Made by a program: the position numbers and the translations under genes. A stretch of 64,000 bases of DNA from an uncultured Schlesneria sp. (GTDB lineage Bacteria; Planctomycetota; Planctomycetia; Planctomycetales; Planctomycetaceae). Shown here piece by piece: positions 36,878 through 47,113 of the stretch. Numbering within the stretch: position 1 is the stretch's first letter; each line of letters starts with the position of its first letter. The notes beneath the pieces are model-generated. The model worked only from the letters and a program-made list of their open reading frames with translations, searched no databases and was not told where the DNA came from. Location of the stretch: the NCBI GenBank assembly GCA_903834925.1, contig CAILLA010000146.1, positions 16,299 through 80,298 on the forward strand. Direction: 5' to 3'.

Positions 36878-37007
36878 TTTTGGCAAACCAACACGAGTTG
36901 TTCGTCGGCCTGCTTAGCGACGCCCGTAATAATTTGTTGATAACGTTTGCTCGATCGAATCGTAGACTGACCGGGCAACGTCGTGAAGAATTGTCCGCAG
37001 TGATTCA

Positions 37008-37424
37008 TCACGGTTTCAGGACTGCGAACCGGACCTTGGTAACTCCGTTTTTTGCGGCGGTGATCAGCATTGGTTCTACGTTCGAGTAACGCACACTTCG
37101 GTCGGCTCGGATGCGAAGCTCGGTCGCTGCCACCCCTTGTTTTGCGATTAACACTTGCAGTCGCTGTTCGAATTCTTCTGGGGTAATCGTTGTTGTTGCG
37201 ATTGAGATTTCACCGCTTGCGACGATCGTTACAACCAGTCGATTGGGTGAATCATCATCTTCACGGGCTTCTGATGCGAGGGGAAGTTCGATTCGCTCGA
37301 CATGCTCGTGTCGAATGAAATGGCTGGCGACAAGGAAGAAAATGATCAGCAGAAACACCACGTCGATTAGTGGGGTTATGTTAAACGCGAAGCCCCGATC
37401 CTGCGTGCGGGTCGGGACTTTCAT
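37008..37424 (-). CDS. exbD: ExbD/TolR-family biopolymer transport protein
   Basis: Protein of 138 residues: short cytosolic N-terminus, one membrane helix (FNITPLIDVVFLLIIFFLVASHF, containing the proton-path Asp in PLIDVVF) and a periplasmic domain. It is the partner of ExbB/TolQ in energising outer-membrane transport or cell-envelope processes using the proton gradient. It overlaps the upstream exbB gene by four bases (ATGA), so expression is coupled. Confidence 0.93.
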   Translation of the reverse strand: MKVPTRTQDRGFAFNITPLIDVVFLLIIFFLVASHFIRHEHVERIELPLASEAREDDDSPNRLVVTIVASGEISIATTTITPEEFEQRLQVLIAKQGVAATELRIRADRSVRYSNVEPMLITAAKNGVTKVRFAVLKP

Positions 37425-38236
37425 CCTCGCTTCTCCCGAGGAACCACATGTGCAACAGGTAGACTGTTAGCGTCTTTCGCAACAGCCTGACGGCGCTCCT
37501 CACGGCGTTTCAGCAACTGGGATCGTTTCAAATCCGCGAACACCTGTTCGGCCATCAATGCCGTTTGGGCAACAAGTTCATCAATTCGATTGCGGAAGAA
37601 GCCGAACACGGCAATCGCGGGGATGGCAACGATCAAACCAAACAACGTGGTGACGAGAGCTTTGTAAATTCCCGGAGCCAACTCGCTGACTTGAGGATTC
37701 GCTTTTCTTTCGAATTCCATGAAGGCCAGGATCATCCCCCAGACGGTCCCCATCAGACCAAGCATCGGAGCAACGGTACTGATCATGGACAGATATTCGA
37801 TCTTTCGCAGCAGCCGGGCCGCTTGTTGGCTTGCGGTATCTTCCATCGCCTTTTCCACGGCCGCGTAACCGAGTTCGATTTCCTTGATACCTGCGGCAAG
37901 CATGTAGCCGAGAAAACTGCTGCTGGCGATACAATGCTCTTCCGCAAGTTTCACCTGGCCCTGAGAAAGCAGTTTTTGAATGTCCTCTGCCAAACCCATT
38001 GGCATCAATTTCTGACAGCGAATTGTCAGCAGGTGCTCGAAGATCAGCGCCAGCATGATCAGACTGAGAACGACAATGATGTATCCGATGGCACCGCCAT
38101 CCTCAAACATCTGACGGACGTTAATTTCCGGGGTGGGGGGCCGGCCGGCGGGTGCGACACGGTCTTCTCCATAGACGACCCCCGTCGTGACAAGGCAAAT
38201 CAACAGAAATGTCACGTTGTGAAATATTGTCTTCAT
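37421..38236 (-). CDS. exbB: ExbB/TolQ/MotA-family proton channel protein
   Basis: Protein of 271 residues with an N-terminal signal-like segment (about 1-23), a membrane helix near 50-70 and two more within about 150-215; LSMISTVAPMLGLMGTVWGMILAFMEF and YKALVTTLFGLIVAIPAIAVFGFF are family signatures. The extra N-terminal segment before the first helix is typical of the longer planctomycete/myxobacterial ExbB forms. It forms the stator with the adjacent ExbD. Which receptor or TonB it drives is not shown. Confidence 0.93.
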   Translation of the reverse strand: MKTIFHNVTFLLICLVTTGVVYGEDRVAPAGRPPTPEINVRQMFEDGGAIGYIIVVLSLIMLALIFEHLLTIRCQKLMPMGLAEDIQKLLSQGQVKLAEEHCIASSSFLGYMLAAGIKEIELGYAAVEKAMEDTASQQAARLLRKIEYLSMISTVAPMLGLMGTVWGMILAFMEFERKANPQVSELAPGIYKALVTTLFGLIVAIPAIAVFGFFRNRIDELVAQTALMAEQVFADLKRSQLLKRREERRQAVAKDANSLPVAHVVPREKRG

Positions 38237-38318
38237 TCGGTGACCTTTTTCAGCCGATATCCGTCATTCGGGAGCATATCATTTTCATGTGATCGCTTTA
38301 TCTCTGACGCTCCGCTTG

Positions 38319-39116
38319 CTAAACCCCTGGGGTCAGTAACAACTCAGGTAACATCGCGGAACGAGTTCCCAGCAACGGTTGATTGTCTGCCGAGCGAAAT
38401 GTGAAGACGGCTGAGTATTTTGTCTCAGTCGTCGAGTTTCGACTCGCGGCATGCAACGTTCGGCAATGGAAGAATAAGACATCACCCGGTTCGAGCGAGA
38501 CGAACGTTTTCGTTTCGATCAACGCCGCATTCTCGGGCAAGTCTTTGCGAAAAAACAGTTCGTCGTCCAGGCGTTTGCGATCGAGGGCGAGTTTATGTGA
38601 GCCGGGGATGACTTGAAGACACCCGTTTTCAGGTCGTTCTGTCCCCAAGGCGATCCAGGCATTAATTAATTCAGGACGTTGAAACGACCAGTATCGAATA
38701 TCCTGATGCCAACCAGTTTCACTGCTGTACCTGGGTTGTTTGGTCATGATGCAATTGTGATGTGCCAGGGGGCAAACAACTCGCGGCCCAAGCAGCTGCT
38801 GAAGTCGATTCAAGATCTCGGGTCGGATCATCCATTCAGTAAATAGGAAGCTTCGGCTGTGTGCCTGCTTCAACCGGCGAATCGTTCGCCCTCCCTCGGC
38901 GTCCGTTGAAGGAGGTGCTCCCGGGTAACGTAGTTCTGCTTCGTATTCGACGGGTTCGAAATGATCTCGTAGACCGATCTCGGTGACTTGCCGCATCTTT
39001 TTGACATCGGATTCGCTTACAAGGCCACGAACGATCACGTATCCGTCTCGCAGAAACCCTTCAACTTCGGGTTGACTGAACTGAAGCGATGGCGGGACGG
39101 GCGAGGCAGACACCAC
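38319..39116 (-). CDS. Phytanoyl-CoA dioxygenase (PhyH) family protein
   Basis: Fe(II)/2-oxoglutarate-dependent oxygenase-like protein of 265 residues. The iron facial triad can be read as GWHQDIRYW (His and Asp) plus the distal His in FFHCRTLHAASRNST. PhyH proteins hydroxylate varied small molecules; planctomycetes encode many with unknown substrates. No pathway neighbours. Confidence 0.9.
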   Translation of the reverse strand: MVSASPVPPSLQFSQPEVEGFLRDGYVIVRGLVSESDVKKMRQVTEIGLRDHFEPVEYEAELRYPGAPPSTDAEGGRTIRRLKQAHSRSFLFTEWMIRPEILNRLQQLLGPRVVCPLAHHNCIMTKQPRYSSETGWHQDIRYWSFQRPELINAWIALGTERPENGCLQVIPGSHKLALDRKRLDDELFFRKDLPENAALIETKTFVSLEPGDVLFFHCRTLHAASRNSTTETKYSAVFTFRSADNQPLLGTRSAMLPELLLTPGV

Positions 39117-39408
39117 GTGAAAACTCTCCGACTTTGATTGTTGATTGAATGTATATTAAGTAGCAGCCAAAGGATCTTGGGCACGTCAGGCTTTGATCCT
39201 GTTCTGATCGATGTTGAATATTCCTCGAAGTCACAGCTGCGTCGACGTCGCGGTTGTCTGTTTTTGTCGTGTGGGCTTTAGCCCGCACATGATGTTGTGT
39301 AGCACGGGCTGAAGCCCATGCTACGGGTTGTGGCTCACCATTCTCAATTTACAAAAACTGACAACCTCGGCTCTCGAAACAAAGGCTTTGTCACGGATTC
39401 AATGTCTC
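39117..39408. other. Intergenic region with palindromic repeats
   Basis: About 290 bases. It contains two back-to-back GGGCTnnAGCCC-type palindromes (39271-39324): GTGGGCTTTAGCCCGC and GTAGCACGGGCT paired with AGCCCATGCTAC. Such short dispersed palindromes recur elsewhere in this genome type. No other feature. Confidence 0.5.
39271..39324. repeat. Double GGGCT/AGCCC palindrome
   Basis: The second palindrome (39299-39324) pairs 11 of 12 positions around a 2-base loop. No T-tract on either strand, so a REP-like repeat is likelier than a terminator. Confidence 0.5.
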
Positions 39409-40827
39409 TCAGCCCTTAATGTCAAATTCTTTGATTTTGCGATACATCGTTCGTTCACCGATCCCCAGCATATGAGCCGCTTCTTCCCGCTTGCCACCGG
39501 TGATTTCCAGGGCGCATTGGATATAGTACTTTTCGACTTCCGTGAACGGTCGGCCAATCAACGAGTCGGCTCCGTGAATATGTCCTAGTCCCTCGGCATT
39601 ATCGGGCTTAAGGCCGAGCGGGGCAATATCCCCAGGAAGGTCATCGACGTCGAGCCGCCCGTCCTTGTCGAGAATAATCATCCCTTCAAGCGCATTTCGC
39701 AATTCACGAACGTTGCCTGGCCAATCATAGGCGATCAGGGCCTGCTGAGCTTGCCGAGTGACAATGGGAATCGGACGATTGTTGCGTGCGGACAATTGCT
39801 TGAGGAACGAATCCACAAGCAAAGGAATATCACTGCGGCGTTCCCGCAGGGGGGGAAGTTCGATGGTGACGACTGCCAGTCTGAAATACAGATCCTTACG
39901 AAACGTCCCCTTCTTGATCCCTTCCTGCATGTCTGCATTCGTCGCCGCCACGACGCGAACGTTGACGTCCATCTCTTCGTTCGCACCAATCCTTGATACT
40001 TTGCGGTCTTCCAGGACGCGTAACAATTTGATCTGTGTTGCCATCGGCATTTCGCCGACTTCGTCCAGGAACAGTGTTCCCCCGTTGGCATATTCGAATT
40101 TGCCAATCCGTTTGCCAACGGCACCCGTAAAGGCACCTTGTTCGTGGCCGAACAATTCTCCTTCGAGCAGGCTTTCCGGAAGTGCCGAAATGTTGAGCGG
40201 GACAAACGGTTTGTTTTTGCGTTCGCTGTTTTGATGCAAAGCGCGGGCGGCAAGTTCTTTGCCTGTTCCACTCTCGCCAAGGATTAAGACCGTACTATCG
40301 GTGGGAGCGACACTGCGCAATTTCTCCATGACACGGTGCATGGCGGGACTATTACCAATCACCCCTTCGTAACCAAATTTCTCGTCCAGGCGTCGGCTGA
40401 GTTCGGCATTGTTGCGAAGCAGTCGGACTCGGCTGGATGCTTTTTCGACGGCGTGCCGTAGTTCGGTAATGTCGAGCGGCTTTGTCAGATAAGTATGTAC
40501 GCCGTGCTGCCCGGCAGCCACTGCCGTTTTGATTGACGCGTGTCCCGTCAGCAAGATGACTTCCGCGTCAGGAAGCTCTTCCTTGGATTTGCGGAGAATC
40601 TCAAGTCCATCGATCTCATCCATCATCAGATCGGTGACAATGACGTCGAAAGTCTGACTCTCGATCAATGCAACGGCTCGTTTGCCCGAACCGGCAACCG
40701 TGCAGTCGTATCCGACGCGTTGCAAGCTCTCGGCCACAGCCTGGGCGTGAGCCTCATCATCGTCGACAATCAATACTCGGATCGAAACTCCGGAAAGATC
40801 GACAGGGGTACCTTCCTTCCCCGACAT
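39409..40827 (-). CDS. Sigma-54-dependent response regulator (NtrC family)
   Basis: Activator of about 472 residues with three domains: receiver ([12 protein letters not shown] and phosphoacceptor in VIVTDLMM), AAA+ sigma-54-interaction domain (Walker [15 protein letters not shown] loop that contacts sigma-54, FLDEVGEMP Walker B, LYFRLAVV) and a Fis-like helix-turn-helix ([21 protein letters not shown]). All key parts look functional. The cognate kinase is not adjacent, so its signal is unknown. Start: ATG 40827 is preferred; the frame extends to a TTG at 40866. Confidence 0.93.
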   Translation of the reverse strand: MSGKEGTPVDLSGVSIRVLIVDDDEAHAQAVAESLQRVGYDCTVAGSGKRAVALIESQTFDVIVTDLMMDEIDGLEILRKSKEELPDAEVILLTGHASIKTAVAAGQHGVHTYLTKPLDITELRHAVEKASSRVRLLRNNAELSRRLDEKFGYEGVIGNSPAMHRVMEKLRSVAPTDSTVLILGESGTGKELAARALHQNSERKNKPFVPLNISALPESLLEGELFGHEQGAFTGAVGKRIGKFEYANGGTLFLDEVGEMPMATQIKLLRVLEDRKVSRIGANEEMDVNVRVVAATNADMQEGIKKGTFRKDLYFRLAVVTIELPPLRERRSDIPLLVDSFLKQLSARNNRPIPIVTRQAQQALIAYDWPGNVRELRNALEGMIILDKDGRLDVDDLPGDIAPLGLKPDNAEGLGHIHGADSLIGRPFTEVEKYYIQCALEITGGKREEAAHMLGIGERTMYRKIKEFDIKG

Positions 40828-40997
40828 GCCTGAAGCCTCGTCAAATTTTATGGGTTGCGTGAACAACTGCCCCGAAATGCGTTCGTGGCAGTCAAATAGT
40901 TTAGGCGGATCAACGGAATAAAACTACCGCTTGGAACTTTCCATTGCGAGATGGTGTCCAAGACACCCGAGTTCCGCGTCTTTCTCGCGATCCACTT

Positions 40998-41336
40998 TCA
41001 GTCCGTCTCGCGACGGGAACCCTTAGTGTGCTGCCGTGCTTTAGCCGCTCGCGCGGCTAAGTGATCAAGGTGCCGCCTGGCATATCTGAGCCAGTCTTTT
41101 GCCCAGACAAACTCTGTGGCAAGAATTGCCAGCCCAAGCGGAATGACGATGACTGCCGGCCCAGGAAGCACAACCATTGCGATGCCAATTAACAAAACGG
41201 TGGAACCAATGACAAAGACGACGATTCGACGCGCCTGTATCCAAAGCCAGACGACGAAACGAGGAGGCAACGATTCTGGCTGGGCATCGGGATCGTCGGG
41301 GTCGCATCCCGTCGGTTCCTTGCTTGTCTCAGTCAT
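40998..41336 (-). CDS. PGPGW-type small transmembrane protein
   Basis: Protein of 112 residues with two close hydrophobic segments around [29 protein letters not shown], the hallmark of the putative transmembrane PGPGW family, of unknown function. A charged C-terminal tail follows. The ATG overlaps the stop of the upstream enoyl-CoA hydratase gene (ATGA), so the pair is translationally coupled. Confidence 0.8.
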   Translation of the reverse strand: MTETSKEPTGCDPDDPDAQPESLPPRFVVWLWIQARRIVVFVIGSTVLLIGIAMVVLPGPAVIVIPLGLAILATEFVWAKDWLRYARRHLDHLAARAAKARQHTKGSRRETD

Positions 41337-42100
41337 TCGCCTGTCCACTGCGCCGGACGCTTCTGAAGGAAGGCCGAGATCCCTTCCTGAGCATCATGTT
41401 TCAATGCATTCTCGGTCATCACACAAGTCGCGCGTTCGTAGGCCGTCGTCTCATCGAGCTTGATTTGATCGTAGAAGGCCCGTTTGCCCAAGCTGATCGT
41501 CATTGGACTGCTGGCAACAATGGCGTCGGTCATTTCTTTAATCGCCGAGTCAATTTCTCCAACCGGTACGACTCGATTGATCAGTCCCACCGCCAACGCT
41601 CGTTCAGCCGAGATAGGAACGCCCGTCAGCAGCATTTCCATGGCGACCTTTGACGGAACGGCTCGTACCAGTGGGACCATGGGTGTCGAGCAGAACAACC
41701 CGATTTTGACGCCGGGTGTCGCAAAGCGAGCCTCCGTGGCTGCGACTGCCAGATCACAGGCAGCGACCAGCTGGCAACCAGCTGCAGTTGCCAGCCCCTG
41801 GACTCGCGCGATAACCGGCTGAGGAAGTTTTCGGATTTTCTGCATGACATTCGAACATCGAGCGAACAACGACGTGTATTCCGCTTTAGAACGACCGACC
41901 ATTTCGCCCAGGTCGTGCCCTGAACTGAAAACAGTTCCGGCCGCCGCAAGGATGACAACTCGAGTTGCCGGGTCGCCCGCGATTCGATCCAGGGCTGCAC
42001 CCAGTTCTGTCAGCATCGACTCCGAAAGAGCATTTCGCCGTTCTGGTCGATTCAGAGTCAGCTTGGTCACTCCTGATTCGGATTCCACTAATAACATCAT
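41333..42100 (-). CDS. Enoyl-CoA hydratase/isomerase family protein
   Basis: Crotonase-fold protein of about 255 residues. [19 protein letters not shown] and [23 protein letters not shown] give the oxyanion-hole regions. The active-site Glu usual in the second region is not at its usual place (GCQLVAACD). The pattern resembles the ECHDC3 branch, whose chemistry is unclear. ATG 42100 gives [11 protein letters not shown]. Confidence 0.85.
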   Translation of the reverse strand: MMLLVESESGVTKLTLNRPERRNALSESMLTELGAALDRIAGDPATRVVILAAAGTVFSSGHDLGEMVGRSKAEYTSLFARCSNVMQKIRKLPQPVIARVQGLATAAGCQLVAACDLAVAATEARFATPGVKIGLFCSTPMVPLVRAVPSKVAMEMLLTGVPISAERALAVGLINRVVPVGEIDSAIKEMTDAIVASSPMTISLGKRAFYDQIKLDETTAYERATCVMTENALKHDAQEGISAFLQKRPAQWTGE

Positions 42101-42154
42101 TCGTCTCGCAACCAACGTTGAGGGTTAGTTTTCACATACTGCTGATTGATGAGT

Positions 42155-43024
42155 TCAAGCCGCCTTCACAATCGGATTCGTCAACGTTCCGATTCCGGTA
42201 ATTTCAATACTCGAAACATCACCGCTAATGAGCGTGAAGTTATCCGGTGGAACGACGCCGGTCCCGGTCAACAAGAACGCGCCGGTCACGAGATCATTTT
42301 CACGGGTCAGCCAATCGACCAACTCGTCAAATTCGCGTTTCATCTGGCCGAGATCAGTTTCGCCCGTGAAGACAACCGCACCGTTACGTTCGATCGACAG
42401 ACGTATTTTGGTCGCAGCACGATCCAGTGGCTTTTCCGGGATCAATACAAACGGTCCCAGTCCGCAACAACCGTTGTAAACTTTTGCTTGTGGAAGGTAG
42501 AGCGGGTTTTCGCCCTCAATGTCTCGTGCGGACATGTCATTCCCCACCGTAAAACCAACCAGCCGCTTGGCGGGAGAAATGACCAGGGCAAGCTCTGGTT
42601 CCGGCACGCTCCAATTGCTGTCGGCACGAACTCGTAAAGGTTCGCCCGGTCCCGAAACTCGATTCGGCGTCGCTTTAAAAAAGATCTCGGGTCGAGGTGC
42701 GGTATAAACTCGGTCGTAATGCGAGGCCCCTGTCTCGGATTCCTGCATCCGGGCGACCTGGCTTCGTTTGTAAGTGACACCGGCCGCCCAAACTTCCTGG
42801 CGGTCGATCGGTGCCACAACCGTCACCAGTCGCGGATCGAGCAAAGGAGCCTTGAAATCAATCAAGAACCGAGCCAGTCCGATCGGATCAGGAGAATTCA
42901 ACACGTCCATCAAACTACGAGCATGGTCAACCTGTGTCAGATCCAGCAACCGGAATTGTCCGTCATCTTCCACCACAGCAACTCGATTTGAACCATCAGC
43001 CAGACGCAGCTTGGCAAGACGCAT
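42155..43024 (-). CDS. Fumarylacetoacetate hydrolase (FAH) family protein
   Basis: Protein of 289 residues in the FAH superfamily. Metal-ligand blocks are visible in [11 protein letters not shown] and in the later [30 protein letters not shown]. Members include hydratases, decarboxylases and acylpyruvate hydrolases; the substrate cannot be chosen. It precedes the enoyl-CoA hydratase gene by 54 bases on the same strand, a possible catabolic pair. Confidence 0.86.
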   Translation of the reverse strand: MRLAKLRLADGSNRVAVVEDDGQFRLLDLTQVDHARSLMDVLNSPDPIGLARFLIDFKAPLLDPRLVTVVAPIDRQEVWAAGVTYKRSQVARMQESETGASHYDRVYTAPRPEIFFKATPNRVSGPGEPLRVRADSNWSVPEPELALVISPAKRLVGFTVGNDMSARDIEGENPLYLPQAKVYNGCCGLGPFVLIPEKPLDRAATKIRLSIERNGAVVFTGETDLGQMKREFDELVDWLTRENDLVTGAFLLTGTGVVPPDNFTLISGDVSSIEITGIGTLTNPIVKAA

Positions 43025-43447
43025 AACAATTCCCCCCCCAACATGAAACGACCTAAGAGACTAAAGTCAGTATAAAAAGATCGCAGAACCACCCCCCCAC
43101 CGCAAGACTTTCAACGCGCGTCGGATAATGGGTTCAAAATAGGTGCGTCGTACTCGCGTTTTGGGCAGGATTTAACGCGCGTCGCATGACGGGTTTTCAC
43201 GCGCGTTGGACGATGGGTTCAAAATAGGCGCGTCGTTTTCGCGTAGTGGGCTGGATTTTACGCGCGTCGGACGAGGGGTTTAGATTGGGTGCGCCGTTTT
43301 CGCGTTGTGAGACAGATTTTTTTGGAATTCGTGACAAACGAGTTTTCGACAGGCGAATTAGCCGATATATTGATGGACTGTACAGGTAAAGCGCTGAATG
43401 GTTTCTTGAGAGACTTTCTCGCATTTCACTCGGGGGAATTGGTCTAA
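43025..43447. other. Divergent intergenic region with 61-bp tandem repeats
   Basis: About 420 bases between the FAH and DUF1549/1553 genes. The middle is filled by the tandem array 43114-43320; flanks show no further clear motifs. Regulatory function is possible because both genes start away from it. Confidence 0.5.
43114..43320. repeat. Tandem repeat, 61-bp unit
   Basis: Units begin ACGCGCGTCGG and continue through GGGTTCAAAATAGG and GTCGTTTTCGCG. Boundaries: 43114-43174 (61 bp), 43175-43198 (24 bp, truncated), 43199-43259 (61 bp) and 43260-43320 (61 bp), the last most diverged. Confidence 0.85.
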
Positions 43448-45721
43448 ATGTTTCAACATCCGGCCCGAAAGCTTGGCTTTTTTTTCCACTGTGCATTGGT
43501 GACCGGCTTAGTCGGGGCTGGCTTTACTTTGGCGTCCGATCCAACTCAAACTCCGAATGCAAAGTCGGAACATTGGGCATTTCAACCGGTGGTTCGACAT
43601 TCCGTCCCGATTGTCGAATCGAATTCGGCGTCAACCCTGCTGAATCCGATTGATGGCTTCATCGTCAATGAACTTCAAAAGAACGCAAAATCTCTTTCAG
43701 CGCCTACCGATCGATACACGCTGTTACGACGAGTGACATTCGATCTGATCGGATTGCCTCCGACTCCTGAAGATGTTGCGGAATTCCTCGCAGATACGAG
43801 TCCCGATGCCTTCGATCGGGTTGTCGACCGGCTTTTGAGCAATCCGCACTATGGTGAGGCCTGGGGGCGAAACTGGCTCGATGTTGTCCGCTTTGCCGAA
43901 ACCGCTGGGTTTAAAGAGGACCCGATTCGACCAACCGCGTACACTTACCGCGATTATGTGATCCGGGCGTACAATCGTGATCTTCCGTTTGATCGATTTG
44001 TGCTGGATCAATTTGCCGGGGACGAATTGTTTCCTGAGGATGCCCAGTCACTCGCCGCTACCGGCTATTGTCGGATGTGGCCAGATGAAAGTAATGCTTC
44101 GAATATTCTCCTGGCGCGTCAAACTTCGCTCGACGATCTGACAGGTAATGTCGGTGCTGCATTCCTGGGGCTGTCGATCGGATGTGCCCAATGTCACGAT
44201 CACAAATTCGATCCGTTGCTGCAAACCGACTTTTACCAGCTTCAAGCGTTCTTTTCGGGGATTGTGCTCGAAGACAAAGTCCCCGTGGGAACCCATGCAG
44301 AATTGACGGATTACCGCCGCGACGAACGGGCCTGGCTCGACGAAACAGCAGAATTGCGTCGAGAACTCAATTCATTGGAACGACCTGCCCGGTTCAAAAT
44401 GCAGGGGGAACGTCGAATGAAGTTCCCTCCAGAGGTTTTGGAGGCACTCGATACTTGTGTCGAAGATCGTACGACCATGCAGCGACAGCTCGCATTCTGG
44501 AGCGCGCGACAGATGGGGGTGAAGGAAGATGACATTCCGAAACATCTCGACGACGTCGCAAAAGCCCGCCGGGAAGAAGTTCTCAAACTGATGGAAGAAG
44601 CTAAGAAGCGGCAGCCTCGTCCAAGACAAGAAGCCAATGTCATGGCCGTTGTGGAACTGACGACGACACCGCCAGTGACTCATCGAATGGAATCCGGTAG
44701 CTACGACAAACCTCGTGAGGTTCTTGAACCACACTATCCAGTCGTCTTACGGAGCAATTCGGCCCAAAATCCGCCTGCGATTACTTCGCCGAACAATCGC
44801 ACTTCCGGACGTCGTTCCGAACTGGCACGATGGCTCGCATCAGCCGAAAATCCACTGACACATCGCGTCTGGGTGAATCGGCTATGGCAAGGTCATTTCG
44901 GTCAGGGGTTGGTCTCCAATGCGAACGACTTTGGGACCCAGACGCAAGCGCCAACGCAGCCCGAACTGCTCGATTGGCTGACATCTGAGTTTATTCATTA
45001 TGGATTCCAGTCAAAGCGTTTGCATCGGCAAGTTGTGTTGTCTGCCACGTACCGACAGGGATCGGATCGAAGTGAGTTTGAAAATGGTTCTGCGAATGAA
45101 TCGCTGTCGAACTCGACTGACTATTCGCATTTCTTGCGGCAGAGACTGTCATCCGAACGGATCCGTGACGCATGGCTGATGGCTTCAGGGAAGCTCAATG
45201 ACACGATGTACGGACCTGGAACAAGACCCGAATTGCCTCCCAATTTCAGTAGTTACGAATGGAAGGTCAGCGAACCATCTCAGCAGGTCCGGCGTTCGGT
45301 TTACCTGTTTGCCAAACGCAATCTCCCGTACCCGATGATGGCCGCATTCGATTTTCCTGACATGCATGAGTCTTGCGGTTGTCGGACGAAGACGACCATC
45401 GCCCCTCAGGCATTGATGCTGCTCAATGATCGCATCATCCTGAATGCGGCAGCTCAATTGGCGAACCGGGCAAATGATGAAGCAATATCCGCCGACCCAG
45501 CCACCAAAATTCAAAGGGCGTGGCAGATCGTATTTGGCCATCCCGCGAATGATGTCGAAATCCAAAATGGACTTAGGTTCGTTTCCGAACAACGACAAAT
45601 CCTTGCGAGTTCACCAGGGACCAATTCTGATTCGACAACGCAAACAAAAATTGAAGACGAGGCTTTTGCGGATCTCTGTCACGCCATGCTGAATACGAAT
45701 GGGTTTCTATTTGTCGAATGA
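43448..45721 (+). CDS. DUF1549/DUF1553 domain protein with CxxCH motif
   Basis: Secreted planctomycete-type protein of 757 residues with an N-terminal signal segment (about 1-28). DUF1549 covers roughly 60-275 (LLRRVTFDLIGLPPTPEDVAEFL, WGRNWLDVVRFAET) and holds the heme-binding-like CAQCHDHKFDP (Cys about 245). DUF1553 covers about 450-700 (RSELARWLASAENPLTHRVWVNRLWQGHFG). These proteins are usually paired with DUF1501 proteins; here the nearest is at 1.2 kb, so the pair is split. Function unknown, suspected in breakdown of complex substrates. Confidence 0.93.
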   Translation: MFQHPARKLGFFFHCALVTGLVGAGFTLASDPTQTPNAKSEHWAFQPVVRHSVPIVESNSASTLLNPIDGFIVNELQKNAKSLSAPTDRYTLLRRVTFDLIGLPPTPEDVAEFLADTSPDAFDRVVDRLLSNPHYGEAWGRNWLDVVRFAETAGFKEDPIRPTAYTYRDYVIRAYNRDLPFDRFVLDQFAGDELFPEDAQSLAATGYCRMWPDESNASNILLARQTSLDDLTGNVGAAFLGLSIGCAQCHDHKFDPLLQTDFYQLQAFFSGIVLEDKVPVGTHAELTDYRRDERAWLDETAELRRELNSLERPARFKMQGERRMKFPPEVLEALDTCVEDRTTMQRQLAFWSARQMGVKEDDIPKHLDDVAKARREEVLKLMEEAKKRQPRPRQEANVMAVVELTTTPPVTHRMESGSYDKPREVLEPHYPVVLRSNSAQNPPAITSPNNRTSGRRSELARWLASAENPLTHRVWVNRLWQGHFGQGLVSNANDFGTQTQAPTQPELLDWLTSEFIHYGFQSKRLHRQVVLSATYRQGSDRSEFENGSANESLSNSTDYSHFLRQRLSSERIRDAWLMASGKLNDTMYGPGTRPELPPNFSSYEWKVSEPSQQVRRSVYLFAKRNLPYPMMAAFDFPDMHESCGCRTKTTIAPQALMLLNDRIILNAAAQLANRANDEAISADPATKIQRAWQIVFGHPANDVEIQNGLRFVSEQRQILASSPGTNSDSTTQTKIEDEAFADLCHAMLNTNGFLFVE

Positions 45722-45740
45722 CGCAGCTTGAGATCATGTG

Positions 45741-46268
45741 TCAATCGAGCGGCGTAAGACCTTGCTTGCGACGTTCCTCGTTCAGCCACAAAAACGCACG
45801 TGGCTCTTTCTTTAGCAACTTGACGATTTGCGACGGGGTACAGTCGAGTTGCTCGGCGGTACCGGGAAGATGAGCGTGCCGGGATGCTATGACGTCCAGA
45901 ACCTCCGCGAGCAAAATCGGGAAATCGTCGTGATCAGAATTAATTCCAATACGACCGCCGTGGCACCGCGATCGCCAAAGCGGAGTTGGAGCCGCTTCTG
46001 CCAGCGAAGCTGATCGAACACCGAGAGCCAGGTTCAGCCGCAATCTTTTCACCGCGTTGCGGTGGTTATCAAACTGGCTTCGACGCTCTGCCGCCTGGCC
46101 TTCGATCCCTGTCGGAATATGACGAATCACCACTGCCGATTCAGTCTTGTTGCGATGCTGGCCACCGGGCCCCCTTCGTCGTTCGTGGCGGATCTCGCAG
46201 TCACGCAACAAAAGTTCTGCCGGAATCGTCGCAGGATGCTCTTTATTTGGCGGCACAAGTTCTGACAT
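45741..46268 (-). CDS. Class I release-factor-like protein (GGQ domain)
   Basis: Protein of 175 residues having the GGQ-containing domain of release factors (RRGPGGQHRNKTESAVVIRH) without codon-recognition domains, as in rescue factors of the ArfB/ICT1 type or the RF-like proteins of unknown specificity. The C-terminal part, with LDCTPSQIVKLLKKEPRAFLWLNEERR, is positively charged but not a clear ArfB tail. It follows rsmD by 45 bases. Confidence 0.8.
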   Translation of the reverse strand: MSELVPPNKEHPATIPAELLLRDCEIRHERRRGPGGQHRNKTESAVVIRHIPTGIEGQAAERRSQFDNHRNAVKRLRLNLALGVRSASLAEAAPTPLWRSRCHGGRIGINSDHDDFPILLAEVLDVIASRHAHLPGTAEQLDCTPSQIVKLLKKEPRAFLWLNEERRKQGLTPLD

Positions 46269-46313
46269 GTTACGGGGCTTTGGCGACGTTTTTCATCCAC
46301 ATCAAGTTCATTT

Positions 46314-46952
46314 CTATGGCGACTGATCTTTGTCATCTGCGTCCGCCGCATCGACTGATGTGGTCGGGATCAGATCGAGTCTTTTTCGCATGAGATGTAT
46401 ATCCATACTCGCGATCGTCAGGACTTGGGTGGTCTCCCAGGCAAGTGGCATGATGAACTTGGCTTCGGTTGGGGTTCGAACGACGAGCAGTGCATTATCG
46501 CTGGTCAGTTCTGGGCGAGTCAGACGGTCGAGTGACCGATAGAGCAGCTTACCTGGATGCAGATCTTTTTCGATCATGACATACGGAGGATCAAAAAAGA
46601 CAACGTCGTAGGGATACCAGTCTCCCCCTTGCGCTTTGAATGAACACCGCAGGCAGTCAACACGCCAGCACAATGTCCGGTCTTCGACTTTCAGCGCTTC
46701 GACGTTCTTGACCAGCAGCTCGTGAGCACGATGGTCCTGTTCACAGAAGACGACACTGGCTGCACCGCGACTTAACGATTCGAAACCGAGCGTTCCTGTC
46801 CCCGAATAGACGTCGAGGACTTTGCTGCCGGGGAGCCGATGCCGAATATGGTCGAAGAGCATTACCTTCGCTCGATCAATGATCGGACGCGTTGTCAGCC
46901 CAGGATTGGTCAGCAACGTTCTTCGACGAAATTGTCCAGCAATAATTCGCAT
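46314..46952 (-). CDS. rsmD: 16S rRNA (guanine966-N2)-methyltransferase RsmD
   Basis: SAM-dependent methyltransferase of 212 residues. MRIIAGQFRRRTLLTNPGLTTRPIIDRAKVMLFDHI is the RsmD N-terminus; VLDVYSGTGTLGFESLSRGA binds SAM and FFDPPYV is the DPPY catalytic motif (usual NPPY/DPPY). Probably in one transcript with the RF-like gene; both act in translation. Confidence 0.93.
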   Translation of the reverse strand: MRIIAGQFRRRTLLTNPGLTTRPIIDRAKVMLFDHIRHRLPGSKVLDVYSGTGTLGFESLSRGAASVVFCEQDHRAHELLVKNVEALKVEDRTLCWRVDCLRCSFKAQGGDWYPYDVVFFDPPYVMIEKDLHPGKLLYRSLDRLTRPELTSDNALLVVRTPTEAKFIMPLAWETTQVLTIASMDIHLMRKRLDLIPTTSVDAADADDKDQSP

Positions 46953-47113
46953 GCAAAGTCTTTCGGTGGGGGCGTCTCGCCTTACGGTGTTAGCGTGTCG
47001 GACGAGTGGGACTTATGGGACAGACAGGACACATAAGTCAAATCAGGAAAATTCACGGTTCGGCACGGCAACATGGCGAAACGATGCAATTCCTATTCTG
47101 CGATATCTCGCGA

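Larger units (their letters stand above)
36365..37007. other. Intergenic region with duplicated flank, inverted repeat C and nested MITE
   Basis: About 640 bases. To about 36535 it is homologous to the flank after the 1191-residue gene (34644 onward), including a degenerate left end of the palindrome array (TTTGTCCC, CCGATAAT and ACCGTTTC near 36472-36509). Then follow inverted repeat copy C (36571-36877) and, inside it, the element at 36640-36769. Nothing coding. Confidence 0.6.

Noticed and set aside
28000..37000. DGR reverse transcriptase or template repeat inside the window
   Set aside because: None of the coding frames resembles a reverse transcriptase, and I found no second non-coding copy of the variable region by eye; the search is limited to this window.
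43114..43320. 61-bp tandem repeats as a CRISPR array
   Set aside because: Repeats are directly adjacent, with no spacers between identical blocks.
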